Origin: Cohnella caldifontis | GTDB lineage: Bacteria > Bacillota > Bacilli > Paenibacillales > Paenibacillaceae | DNA length: 64,000 nt | Direction of reading: 5' to 3' | NCBI RefSeq assembly: GCF_029360585.1 | Contig: NZ_JAQZSJ010000018.1 | Span: 1-64,000, forward strand | Shown: positions 41,202-49,860 of the stretch, one piece after another | Layout: every line of letters begins with the position of its first letter | Numbering within the stretch: the stretch's first letter is position 1 | Notes under the pieces: generated by a model | The model's input: the letters and a program-made list of their open reading frames with translations, nothing else | Told to the model about the DNA's origin: nothing | The model's database searches: none | Program-made: the position numbers and the translations under genes

Positions 41202-42170
41202 TTACCCCAGCATCGCCGCGGCGACGGACAGACTGGCCACGTCGCCGACGATTTCCCCGAGTCCGGCCGGGACGACCTGACAAGCTTTCCGATTGATGGA
41301 CAGCGCCTCCCGCTCCAAATAATCCTTCACGATCGGTTCGAGAATGGAGAGCTGCCGCCCGTAAATGCTGCCGATGACGATGCGCTCCGGATTCAGCAGA
41401 TCCACGAGAATGGCCAGCCCTTGCCCGAGCCGCCGGCCCACTTCGCGGTAAATCTCGAGCGCGAGCGGGTCGCCGTGCTGGGCCGCTTCCCCGACTGTTT
41501 GCGCCGTGACGTCGTCCAGTTCGGAGGCCGCCGCGCAGAACGACGGCGGATTCCCTTCCTCGATCGCGGCCTTCGCGCGGTCCTTGGCGAGCAAGGCAAT
41601 GCCTCCGCCGCTGCAGAAGCCTTCGAACGAGCCCGCCTTGCCGTAGCCGAGGGGCCCGTCGTCCGCGAGCCGGATGTGGCCGACTTCCCCGGCCATGTCG
41701 TTCGTCCCGGCGTATAACTGCCCGTTCAGGATGAGTCCGGCGCCCATGCCCGTGCCGAACGTGAGGAACACCATGTTGCTGCAGCCTTTGCCCGCTCCCC
41801 ATTTCCATTCCGCCAGCGCGCAGGCGTTCGCGTCGTTCTGCAGGCCCACCGGGACGCCGAACCGCTCCCGGACCGGGGTGACGCAGTCGATGCGGTCCCA
41901 GCCGGGCAAGTTCGGCGGCGACAGGACGATGCCCGACCGGCTGTTCAGCGGACCCCCGCAGCTGATGCCGATCGCTTGCAGCGGCTCTTCGGAATGTTTC
42001 TCCGCGAGCAGCCGCTCCATCGTATCCATTAACGCAGCGAGCGTCTCCTCCGGCGTAGGGGGAGTCGGGAAGCTTTGCCGGACCAGCAGTTCCATCCCCT
42101 GCTCCTTCACCCTGCCGAGCGTGACGGCGCATTTGGTTCCCCCGATGTCCATGCCCCCAAGAAGTGTCAT
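41202..42170 (-). CDS. ROK family sugar kinase lacking the zinc-binding cysteines
   Basis: This 322-residue ROK protein has no DNA-binding domain. MDIGGTKCAVTLG is the ATP motif, NDANACALAEWKWG the catalytic Asp region, TFGTGMGAGLILNG the second ATP loop, and EVGHIRL the substrate Glu/His. Most ROK kinases then show CxCGxxGCxE; here the equivalent is GPLGYGKAGSFEGFCSGGG, with only one cysteine. It probably phosphorylates mannose, fructose or glucose. It overlaps the SIS gene by ATGA. Confidence 0.87.
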   Translation of the reverse strand: MTLLGGMDIGGTKCAVTLGRVKEQGMELLVRQSFPTPPTPEETLAALMDTMERLLAEKHSEEPLQAIGISCGGPLNSRSGIVLSPPNLPGWDRIDCVTPVRERFGVPVGLQNDANACALAEWKWGAGKGCSNMVFLTFGTGMGAGLILNGQLYAGTNDMAGEVGHIRLADDGPLGYGKAGSFEGFCSGGGIALLAKDRAKAAIEEGNPPSFCAAASELDDVTAQTVGEAAQHGDPLALEIYREVGRRLGQGLAILVDLLNPERIVIGSIYGRQLSILEPIVKDYLEREALSINRKACQVVPAGLGEIVGDVASLSVAAAMLG

Positions 42171-42805
42171 GACGCGAAAAACTCCTCTTCCACCATAATG
42201 CAGAGCGCGTGATAAATCGGCAGGTGCCGCTCCTGGATGTCCGGCGTCGAGTCGTACGGGACGCGGATGGACACGTCGCAGAGATCGTTCATCCGTCCGC
42301 CGGAGCGGCCGGTCAGCCCGATCGTCCGCATGCCGATCGCCTTGGCCACGCGAAGGGCGTGCAGGACGTTCGCCGAGTTGCCGGACGTGCTGATTCCGAG
42401 CAGGACGTCGCCCGCCTGGCCGTAACCGTAAACCTGTTGGGCGAAAGCCAGGTCGGGCGCGGCATCGTTGGCGTAAGCGGTGGATAACGCCGCGTGGCCG
42501 ACCAGCGAAATCGCCGGCAAGGCGCCCTGCAGGTACTTGGAAATATAAGCGGCGGATTCCCCGTCCACTGCGGCGAGCTTCTCCCGGAACGCTTCCGGGA
42601 CGGGCCGCTGCTTCAGGAACCCCTTCATCAATTCGCCCACGATATGTTCCGCGTCGGCGGCGCTGCCGCCGTTGCCGCATACGAGAAGCTTGCCTCCGTT
42701 CCGGAAACCGGTCCGGAGAATTCGGTACGCTTGCTCGATCTGCTCCGAATTCGCTTGCTGCAATTCCGGATATTTGGCGTACAGCTTCCCGAGAATCGGA
42801 TTCAT
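42167..42805 (-). CDS. SIS-domain phosphosugar isomerase, GmhA-like
   Basis: This 212-residue protein has VCGNGGSAADAEHIVGEL, the signature of sedoheptulose-7-phosphate isomerase (GmhA), and LLGISTSGNSANVLHALRVAK plus GLTGRSGG. In heptose pathways GmhA isomerises sedoheptulose-7-P to D-glycero-D-manno-heptose-7-P. No other heptose genes are present here, so in this catabolic locus it may act on another sugar phosphate. It lies 50 bases after the four-carbon-acid kinase gene and overlaps the ROK kinase. Confidence 0.88.
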   Translation of the reverse strand: MNPILGKLYAKYPELQQANSEQIEQAYRILRTGFRNGGKLLVCGNGGSAADAEHIVGELMKGFLKQRPVPEAFREKLAAVDGESAAYISKYLQGALPAISLVGHAALSTAYANDAAPDLAFAQQVYGYGQAGDVLLGISTSGNSANVLHALRVAKAIGMRTIGLTGRSGGRMNDLCDVSIRVPYDSTPDIQERHLPIYHALCIMVEEEFFAS

Positions 42806-42855
42806 CGCCGTTTCCCCCTCTCCGATGTTCGTTTCCGTCTGGATGGTTTTCCGTT

Positions 42856-44142
42856 TTATAAGTTCAACAAATGGTCTAAGGCTTTGAGGAAAAAGTCCGG
42901 TTTGCCGAAGCTGCCCGATTTCAGCGCGAGCAGCATCGGCCTTTCCCCGAAGGTCAGGCAGGACGGCAGTCCCGCCTCGATCTCGGAGACGATGCGCATG
43001 CCCCGCACGCCGAGCCGGGCGCAGACCGCCGCCGACGTATCGCCTCCGGCGACGATCGCCCGCCTCTGCCCGGTCGCCTCAAGCACCTGGGCCGTCAGCT
43101 CCGCGAGCGAGCCCGAGACGATCCGGGACACCTCGGTGTTCGACAATCCCCTCTGCCCGCCGGCGGCTTTCGTCCGGTTTACTTGCTCCGGGTCGTTCGC
43201 GGAATGGACCGCGACGTGCTTGCCGGAGCGCATGAGGCCGGCGATCTCCTCCGCCAGCGAAGCGATCCGCGCCAACCGGGTTTCCGGCTCCAAGAGCGGC
43301 AGGGTGTCCAACTCGACGACGCGGATGCCCGCCGCTTTCAGCTCGGAGAGCTGCGCCGCGGTCTGCGGCATCAGGCTACCGGCCGCGATGAACAGGCCGG
43401 CGTCCGTGCGTTCGGGAAGCGAAGGCGGCTTCGCCTTCGGAGGCGACGTCTCCGCTTCCAGCAACGCCAGCTCCTCGGACAAGGCGGAGCTGCCGCAGAG
43501 TACGCGCTCGCCGCTCGCCGCTTCGGCGATCGTCCGCAGCGAGGCCTGGTCGGCCACGTCCAGAATCAAGTAGCCGCCGGCCCGCTTCCGTTCCGCGATC
43601 GCCCGGCGCAGCGCCTCCGCCCCCTGGTCGATGACCGGCTGGTGGATCTCGGAGACATTGCGGCGGGTTTGGGCGCCCAGGATGCCGGACAGGTCGGAAC
43701 GGGTCATCGGATGCACGGGATCGGCGCGGAACTCCGATTCTTCGAGCTTCTTGCCGTGGACGTAATGGATGCCGTTCTTCGTCGTGCGGCCGTTCTTCGG
43801 AAAGCCCAGCACGACGACGGCGAACGGTTCGTCCAGCGCGTCCAGCATCGCGTCGAACTCCGCGCCGATATTGCCGCGGAAGACGGAGCAGGTTTTATTC
43901 ACGAACCGGGTGCACCCCAGACGCCGCAACTCCCGCGTCGCCTCCTGCACTTTGGCGTACGCGGTCTCCGCCGGATCGAAACGCGAGTCCGTGTCGAGAA
44001 TGACGACGTCGGCTTCGTCCAGATTCGGATACGGTTCGCCTCCGGACGCGAAACTGTAGACATGGGCGGCATAGCCCGCTTTCGCGAACATGAGGCCGAT
44101 GTCGCCCGCGCCGGTGATGTCGTCGGCCACGACGCCGATCAT
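42856..44142 (-). CDS. Four-carbon acid sugar kinase (DUF1537, OtnK/DtnK-like)
   Basis: This 428-residue kinase has an N-terminal DUF1537 domain beginning MIGVVADDITGAGDIGLMFA, with TRFVNKTCSVFRGNIGAE (residues ~80-97). In its C-terminal nucleotide-binding domain are GSLMPQTAAQL and IVAGGDTSAAVCARLGVRG. Characterised members phosphorylate D-threonate, D-erythronate or 3-oxo-tetronate. GGAGGTGGG lies upstream and the ATG overlaps the aldolase stop as ATGA. Pairing with a class II aldolase matches the OtnK-OtnC arrangement, in which the aldolase-like protein decarboxylates 3-oxo-tetronate-4-phosphate to dihydroxyacetone phosphate. Confidence 0.9.
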   Translation of the reverse strand: MIGVVADDITGAGDIGLMFAKAGYAAHVYSFASGGEPYPNLDEADVVILDTDSRFDPAETAYAKVQEATRELRRLGCTRFVNKTCSVFRGNIGAEFDAMLDALDEPFAVVVLGFPKNGRTTKNGIHYVHGKKLEESEFRADPVHPMTRSDLSGILGAQTRRNVSEIHQPVIDQGAEALRRAIAERKRAGGYLILDVADQASLRTIAEAASGERVLCGSSALSEELALLEAETSPPKAKPPSLPERTDAGLFIAAGSLMPQTAAQLSELKAAGIRVVELDTLPLLEPETRLARIASLAEEIAGLMRSGKHVAVHSANDPEQVNRTKAAGGQRGLSNTEVSRIVSGSLAELTAQVLEATGQRRAIVAGGDTSAAVCARLGVRGMRIVSEIEAGLPSCLTFGERPMLLALKSGSFGKPDFFLKALDHLLNL

Positions 44143-44801
44143 GCGTCCCACCTCCGGCGGGGACGGTATCCCGAACGTTCCAGGAAATCGTCGACGACGC
44201 CGGCCGGAAGCCGGTTCAATCGGGCGCCCGACGACTGGGCGACGACCCACATGCGGCAAGCGGTCTCCAGCGTCTGGAGCGCCATTCTCGCTTCCTTCGC
44301 CGACGTGTCGTAAACGAGCACCCCATGGTTTTCGAGCAGCAGCACGTTCGCCTCCCGCGCTTTTCGGCGCACCGCCTCGCCCAGATCGGCCGAGCCGGGG
44401 TGGCAGTAGGGCACGCGGACCACGCGCTCCAGATAGTACATCGTCTCTACGAACAAATCCGACGGTAGCTCCAGGTCCGAGCAAGCGAACAGCGTACTGT
44501 AAAACGGCGAGGCGTGCAGGACGGCGCCGATCTCCGGACGGCTCTCGTACACCGCCCGGTGCATCGGCATTTCCTTGGACGGTTTCTTCGCGGCCGGATC
44601 GACGAGCGTCCCGTCGAACCGGCATTCCACCAAGTCCTCGTCCGCGAGCTCGCCGAGAAACGTCCCGCTGGCGCTGATCATGTACGTATCCTCGCCCGTG
44701 CGGGCGCTGATGTTCCCCGCGTTCCCCCACGCCAAACCGTATTGCATCATATAAAGGCCGGTTTCCCGAAGCTGCCGTCTTGCCGTTATCGCGTCCAACA
44801 T
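44139..44801 (-). CDS. Class II aldolase/adducin family protein (OtnC-like)
   Basis: This 220-residue zinc enzyme has GLAWGNAGNISARTGEDTYMISASG, the metal-proximal glutamate in MHRAVYESRPEIGAVLHASPFY, and LLLENHGVLVYDTSAKEA with the HxG histidine. The family holds fuculose- and rhamnulose-phosphate aldolases, ribulose-phosphate epimerases and OtnC decarboxylases. Coupling to a DUF1537 kinase favours the OtnC-like role; a fuculose-phosphate-type aldolase remains possible. The start is an ATG with GGAG 5 bases upstream. Confidence 0.88.
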   Translation of the reverse strand: MLDAITARRQLRETGLYMMQYGLAWGNAGNISARTGEDTYMISASGTFLGELADEDLVECRFDGTLVDPAAKKPSKEMPMHRAVYESRPEIGAVLHASPFYSTLFACSDLELPSDLFVETMYYLERVVRVPYCHPGSADLGEAVRRKAREANVLLLENHGVLVYDTSAKEARMALQTLETACRMWVVAQSSGARLNRLPAGVVDDFLERSGYRPRRRWDA

Positions 44802-44820
44802 CGAGACTCCACCGCCTTCC

Positions 44821-47388
44821 TCAGCCCATCGTTATCGTTTCGAAATTCCATCCCGACAGCTCGAGCTTCCGCTCTCCCGCCGCCACGCCGCTCCAATCGA
44901 CTTCGATCGCCCGGCGTTCGCCGGGCAGCAGCGTAAAATCGTTGTCCGAGAAGTAGGCGTATCCGCCGGCGCCCAGCGGGCGCGCGTCTTCCAGACGCAC
45001 TTGCAGCGCCGCGCTGCCCCCCGGATTGGAGAGCTCCAGCAGCCAGCCGTCCCCTTCGCGGTCCCGTTTCGTGACGCGCACTTCCGTTTGAGGCAAGGCG
45101 AACATCGGCCGCATGTCTGCCGACCGGCTGAACGTGTAGCGATTGTCCGCCAGCAGCCGGCCCGACGCGTCGGTCAGCTCCAGCGAAAGGAAGAACACGT
45201 CGTCCCGCATGCCGTCTAGCGCCGCTTCGATGCTTCCGACTTGCACCGGCTTCCGGGACGGAATCGTCACGCCGCCGGAGCCTTCCCCGTACGCCGTGCC
45301 GCTCGCCCCGGCCAGCCGCCAGGAGGCGACGATCCCTTCCAGGGGCAGCTTGGACGAGCTTACCGTCCACAGCTCGGCCGTGAACCGTTCGTGTCCGGCC
45401 CATGCCATCCGGTCGAAGCGGGCCGTGATCGCCGTCTCCCGGTACGCCCGGGCAACCGAATAATAGACGGCTTTCGGATTCGCGTAATAATCGAGCGCCG
45501 ACGTGCACCAAGCGTTCGGGAACGGTTCGTTGAACTGCCACGGCAGCGTGCCGCTGCTCTGCCACTTCCGCCGGCGGTTCGCTTCGAGCGCGTAGCCGAG
45601 CCCGGCAGCCTGGAGGAATTGGCTCGCCCGGACCATCGTCAGGACGTCCTTGATCTCCCCGCCGAACGATTCCTGCACCAGTTGCTCGTTGTTCCACCAA
45701 GAGCCCCGGTGGAAATACACCGGATTGTCCTTGCCCGCGGGCCATTGGTTCGGGGCCGAGATCGTCGCGTTCAGCGCCTTGAGGTTCGTCATGCCCTCGA
45801 CGCCGAACTCGCTGTGCAGCAGGGACGTTCCGCGGTTGTACAGCGTATAGTGGGCGGTCAGCCCCTGGTGCTCCCACGGACCGTGCACGTCGTGCATGCC
45901 CGTCGGGTCGTTTTCGATATTTTCGAGGCTGTTCATGAACAGTCGACCGCTGGGGGAAGTCGGCAGCCAGAGCGCGCCGGGATGCAGCCGCCGCACCGCG
46001 TCCTTGAGCACCGCGAGCACCGGTTCGTCGTCGTCCAGCGGCGACCCGTCGTCCGCCTGCAGCTCGTTGCCTCCGCACCAGATCGCGAGCGACGGGTGAT
46101 TCCGCTTGCGCGGGACAATCGCCTCCGCCTCCCGGGCCATCAGCTCCAGGAATTCCGGATCGGTGCTCGGCTTGTTCGCGATGCCGGAGCTCGATTGGAT
46201 GAATTCCTGCCACACCAGGATGCCGTAACGGTCGCAAAGGTCATAGAAAGCTTCCTTCTCGATCAGGCCCCCGCCCCAGATCCGAAGCAGGTTCACGCCC
46301 GCGCGCCGCGCCAGCTGCAGCAGCCGCTCCAGCTTCTCCGGCCGGGGCACGCCGTACATCACGTCGATCGGCACCCAGTTCCAGCCCTTGATGAACGTCG
46401 GTTCGCCGTTCACGACCAGCTTGTAGGGCTTCGCGCCGTCGTCCGGGGTGTCGTTGCGTTCGAATCGCACCTCGCGGATGCCGAACTTGACCTCGCGTTC
46501 CGCGGAGGGCGATGTCCCGCCAACTTCGGTCACGGTCAAGCGGGCTTCGTACAAAGGCTGCTCGCCCGAGCCGTTCGGCCACCACAGCTGCGGGTCCGGC
46601 AGCTCGATCATCGCGTTCAGCCGCGTTTCTCCGGCCGCGACCGCATGCCGGCTTTGCGCGGAGGCGACGGTACGGCCATCCAGCGACAGCGCGACGTTCG
46701 CCTCGACGACCGCCGCCCGATCCGAAGCCAAAGCCGAGGAAACCGATACATAGGCGGCTCGTGCATCATCCGACAGCTGCGGCCGCACGTAGACGTCCTC
46801 CAGCAGCACCGGCCCGGTAACTTCCAGGTACACGTCGTCCCAGATGCCCTGGTGGATCATGCGCGGACAGAAGTCCCACCAGTACGTCATCCGGCTTTTA
46901 TGCGTGCGCACGTAACGCGTTTGGCTCACTTGCGGCTGTTCGTCCGGCGCTTTCTCGATCACGACGGCCAGCAGGTTGTCCTCGCCATACCGCAGTTCGC
47001 CGCCGACTTCGAACACCGCCGGCGTATACATGCCTTCATGCGTGCCGAGTTGCTTGCCGTTCAGGAAGAATCGGGCTGCGTAATCGACCCCTTCGAAATG
47101 GAGCCGGATGCGTTGCCCGCGGAGCTTCTCGTCCACGGGAAACCATTTTTTATACACCCACGTGCGCTCCGGCACCCATTCGGCCAGCAGGCTGTTGCGC
47201 TCGAAATACGGATCCGGCGTTTCGCCGTTTTGCCAGACGTCGTGGAGAACCGTGCCCGGCACGGTTCCTTTCCGCCACCAGCGGACGTCCTTGGAGTCCG
47301 GCTTCTCCGCGTCGCGCCATACCCAATCCTCGCCGACGAAATCCTTGAACAGCCAGTCGCTGCCGTTCAGGCTGATCCGGCCGTTCAA
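44821..47388 (-). CDS. Beta-mannosidase-like glycoside hydrolase, GH2
   Basis: This 855-residue enzyme has the beta-mannosidase layout: a sugar-binding domain (LNGSDWLFKDF; VPGTVLHDVWQNGETPDPYF; VYKKWFPV), an Ig-like domain, and a TIM barrel with acid/base E442 in WCGGNELQADD and nucleophile E527 in LLHSEFGVEG. The segment FEGVDYAARFFLNGKQLG is also typical. No signal peptide is present. It would release beta-linked mannose, for example from Man-beta-1,4-GlcNAc. The start is a TTG overlapping the alpha-mannosidase stop (TTGA), so the two are coupled, consistent with sequential action. Confidence 0.92.
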   Translation of the reverse strand: MNGRISLNGSDWLFKDFVGEDWVWRDAEKPDSKDVRWWRKGTVPGTVLHDVWQNGETPDPYFERNSLLAEWVPERTWVYKKWFPVDEKLRGQRIRLHFEGVDYAARFFLNGKQLGTHEGMYTPAVFEVGGELRYGEDNLLAVVIEKAPDEQPQVSQTRYVRTHKSRMTYWWDFCPRMIHQGIWDDVYLEVTGPVLLEDVYVRPQLSDDARAAYVSVSSALASDRAAVVEANVALSLDGRTVASAQSRHAVAAGETRLNAMIELPDPQLWWPNGSGEQPLYEARLTVTEVGGTSPSAEREVKFGIREVRFERNDTPDDGAKPYKLVVNGEPTFIKGWNWVPIDVMYGVPRPEKLERLLQLARRAGVNLLRIWGGGLIEKEAFYDLCDRYGILVWQEFIQSSSGIANKPSTDPEFLELMAREAEAIVPRKRNHPSLAIWCGGNELQADDGSPLDDDEPVLAVLKDAVRRLHPGALWLPTSPSGRLFMNSLENIENDPTGMHDVHGPWEHQGLTAHYTLYNRGTSLLHSEFGVEGMTNLKALNATISAPNQWPAGKDNPVYFHRGSWWNNEQLVQESFGGEIKDVLTMVRASQFLQAAGLGYALEANRRRKWQSSGTLPWQFNEPFPNAWCTSALDYYANPKAVYYSVARAYRETAITARFDRMAWAGHERFTAELWTVSSSKLPLEGIVASWRLAGASGTAYGEGSGGVTIPSRKPVQVGSIEAALDGMRDDVFFLSLELTDASGRLLADNRYTFSRSADMRPMFALPQTEVRVTKRDREGDGWLLELSNPGGSAALQVRLEDARPLGAGGYAYFSDNDFTLLPGERRAIEVDWSGVAAGERKLELSGWNFETITMG

Positions 47389-49820
47389 CCCCGGTCACCT
47401 TCCATTTCGAGCAAATTCGTCTCGACGGCCGGCGCGTTCGGGTCCGCCGGGATCCGCAGCGTTTTGATCTCGCAGGGACCGAATTCCGCCTCCACCGTCC
47501 GGTTCCATTGCGGGAAGCGCAGCACGGCTTTCGTCGTCTTCTTGGCCGACTCGTAGCAGCGCACGATGAGGTCGTCGTTGTCCTCGGCCTTCTTCACCGC
47601 GCTGACGATGATGTTGTCCCGGTCCACCGACAGGTACGAATCCTTCTGCGGCAGGGGCCCTTGGTGATACGTCTCGATGATCGCGACCGGCGGCTGGTTC
47701 AGCTCCAGCGTGCGTTTCACCGTGCCGGCCGTCTCCCAGCTGCCTTGATGCGGCAGCAGGCGGTACCGGAAGGTCTGGATGCCTTGGTCGATGAACGAAT
47801 AGTGGCCGTCCTCGTCCGGCACGCGCGGCACGTGGTGCGCGTAGATCGGGCTGCGCAGCACGGTCAGGGCCAATTCCTTGTTTAGCATGCTGTAGCTGTA
47901 TTTCGCGTCGTTGATCAGGGACAGGCCGTACAACGAGCCTTCGCCCCGGATGATGCCGGTATAGTCGACCCAGCCTTGCCCCGGCTCTTCTTCGCCGTTA
48001 TGCTCGCGTTCCTTGAAGCCGTAGGGGATTTCGTAGGTCTGCTTGGTGAATTGCAGGTTGATCGGGAACACGAGCTTCAGCGCTTTGAAATGCTCGCGCC
48101 AGTCGACCGTCACTTTCACGTCGATATAGTCCAGGTCGCGGTACATCGTGAAGTCTTGCACGAGCGTCGAACGGCCGTATTCGCTCTTCGCGCGGATGAC
48201 CGATTTGACCGGCCCGTGCTCGACGCGGCGCACGCTGCGCGCCTTGAATTCGCCGATCTTGTCTTGGAAATGGAACACGTCGTGGCTCCACGTATCCGAC
48301 TTGTCCTCGATGACCGCCGGCACCGCGGCCGGTCCGTCGAACACGTCGAAGCCGGCTTTTTTGTCGTGCAGACGGGAGATGAAGCCCGTGTTCGGATCGA
48401 ATTCAAGCCGGAAGCGGTCGTTCTCCATCGAATAATCGTTCGAATGGACGGACGGCGCCGCCAGCTTGGCCGGACCGTCTTCGCGGTTCAGCACCTTGTA
48501 AACGCGGTACCCCATCGGGGGCAGTTCGGCGATGAAGCTGATGCGCCACCGGCCGTTCGCCGTGGCGAGCGACTGTACGAGCTGGTACGGCACCTGCTTG
48601 CCCGTCTCGTCGACCAGCACCGTGTAATCGCGGATCGGCGAAATCTCGACCTCCACGTTCGCCCGGCTTTCCCAAGCGTGCGGATTGAACACGACGATCG
48701 GCTTCATGCCCTCTTCCTGCTCGATCCCGACGTTCCAGGAAAACGATTGGACCGCGTAGTTGAGGCCGCGCTCCGCGATCGACATCGCCTCGCCGTGCAT
48801 GTTGCGGGCATCCTCGTAGGCGGGCTCGATGCTCGTGCCGGCCAGGATGTCGTGGAATTGGTTGAACAGCACGTTTTTCCAAGCGCGGTGGAAGTCCTTC
48901 GGGTATTTCTGCCCGTTCACGCGCTCGGCGAGCGCGGACCACTTCTCCGCCAAGATCAGCTTGTTCTCCGCCTGCCGGTTCCACATCTTGATGCCGCTGT
49001 GCGCGGCGTAGCAGCCGCTGGCGTGATGCTGGAGGTCGTCGTGAACGACGGGATGCTCCAGTTTTTCGACTTTCTTGAAAAAGTCGAGCGGCGAAGCGAA
49101 CGTGAGGCGCGGGAACGAGGGATCGGCGTCCATGCGCCGGATGCTCTCGATGTTTTCCTTCGTCGGGCCGCCGCCGTGGTTGCCCACGCCGTAGAACACC
49201 ATCAGGTCGTCCACCGGTTCCTTCAGCTCGCCGATGCAGCGCTCGACGTGTTTGTCCAGGTCTTTGCCCCAGGTGCAATATTCGAAAGGCAGCCGGTAAG
49301 CCAGCACGCGGGAGCCGTCGTCGGACTCCCAGACGAACGTGCGGGAAGGCAAGCCTTTTTCGTTCGGCATCGGGCGCATCATGACGTAGTAGTCCATGCC
49401 GCTTTTCTTCAGGATTTGCGGCAGCATGCCGTGGTGGCCGAAGCTGTCCACGTTGTAGCCGATTTTCGACATGACGCCGAATTTCTCGAGGAAGTAGCGC
49501 TGGCCGTACAAGCCCTGGCGCACGAACGATTCGCCGCCCGGGATGTTGCAGTCCGGCTGGATCCACCAGCCGCCGCAGAGGTGCCAGCGGCCCTCGCGGA
49601 TGCGCTGGCGGATTTCCTCGAACATTTTCGGCTCGTTCTCCTCGACCCACTCGTAAAACGCGGCCGAGCTGGACGTGAACACGAAGTCCGGGTATTCGCT
49701 CATGCGGTCCAGCACGGAGCGGAACGTCGCTTTCGTCTCCTGGACGCCTTCTTGCCATTGCCACAACCAGACCGGATCCAAATGCGCGTTCCCGATCATG
49801 TACAGCTGCTTCTCTTTCAT
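47385..49820 (-). CDS. Alpha-mannosidase, GH38
   Basis: This 811-residue enzyme has MIGNAHLDPVWLWQWQEG with zinc ligands H13 and D15, the nucleophile D125 in IGYNVDSFGHHGMLPQIL, the middle three-helix domain (HASGCYAAHSGIKMWNRQAE) and the GH38 C-terminal beta domains. The large-residue WHLCGGWWIQPDCNIPGGES is typical of the bacterial/Class II branch. It removes alpha-linked mannose inside the cell. The ATG at 49820 has GGAGGG 9 bases upstream; a further upstream in-frame ATG lacks a site. Confidence 0.94.
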   Translation of the reverse strand: MKEKQLYMIGNAHLDPVWLWQWQEGVQETKATFRSVLDRMSEYPDFVFTSSSAAFYEWVEENEPKMFEEIRQRIREGRWHLCGGWWIQPDCNIPGGESFVRQGLYGQRYFLEKFGVMSKIGYNVDSFGHHGMLPQILKKSGMDYYVMMRPMPNEKGLPSRTFVWESDDGSRVLAYRLPFEYCTWGKDLDKHVERCIGELKEPVDDLMVFYGVGNHGGGPTKENIESIRRMDADPSFPRLTFASPLDFFKKVEKLEHPVVHDDLQHHASGCYAAHSGIKMWNRQAENKLILAEKWSALAERVNGQKYPKDFHRAWKNVLFNQFHDILAGTSIEPAYEDARNMHGEAMSIAERGLNYAVQSFSWNVGIEQEEGMKPIVVFNPHAWESRANVEVEISPIRDYTVLVDETGKQVPYQLVQSLATANGRWRISFIAELPPMGYRVYKVLNREDGPAKLAAPSVHSNDYSMENDRFRLEFDPNTGFISRLHDKKAGFDVFDGPAAVPAVIEDKSDTWSHDVFHFQDKIGEFKARSVRRVEHGPVKSVIRAKSEYGRSTLVQDFTMYRDLDYIDVKVTVDWREHFKALKLVFPINLQFTKQTYEIPYGFKEREHNGEEEPGQGWVDYTGIIRGEGSLYGLSLINDAKYSYSMLNKELALTVLRSPIYAHHVPRVPDEDGHYSFIDQGIQTFRYRLLPHQGSWETAGTVKRTLELNQPPVAIIETYHQGPLPQKDSYLSVDRDNIIVSAVKKAEDNDDLIVRCYESAKKTTKAVLRFPQWNRTVEAEFGPCEIKTLRIPADPNAPAVETNLLEMEGDRG

Positions 49821-49860
49821 CCACGATCCCTCCAATGGGTCTGTCTGTAATCGGCTGCTC

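Noticed and set aside
45241-47556. A 771-codon open frame on the plus strand opposite the GH2 gene, and similar long ones at 47976-49850 and 50140-51636.
   Set aside because: They are antisense shadows of GC-rich genes with strongly recognisable catalytic motifs on the minus strand; composition (Arg/Pro/His-rich) is typical of such shadows.
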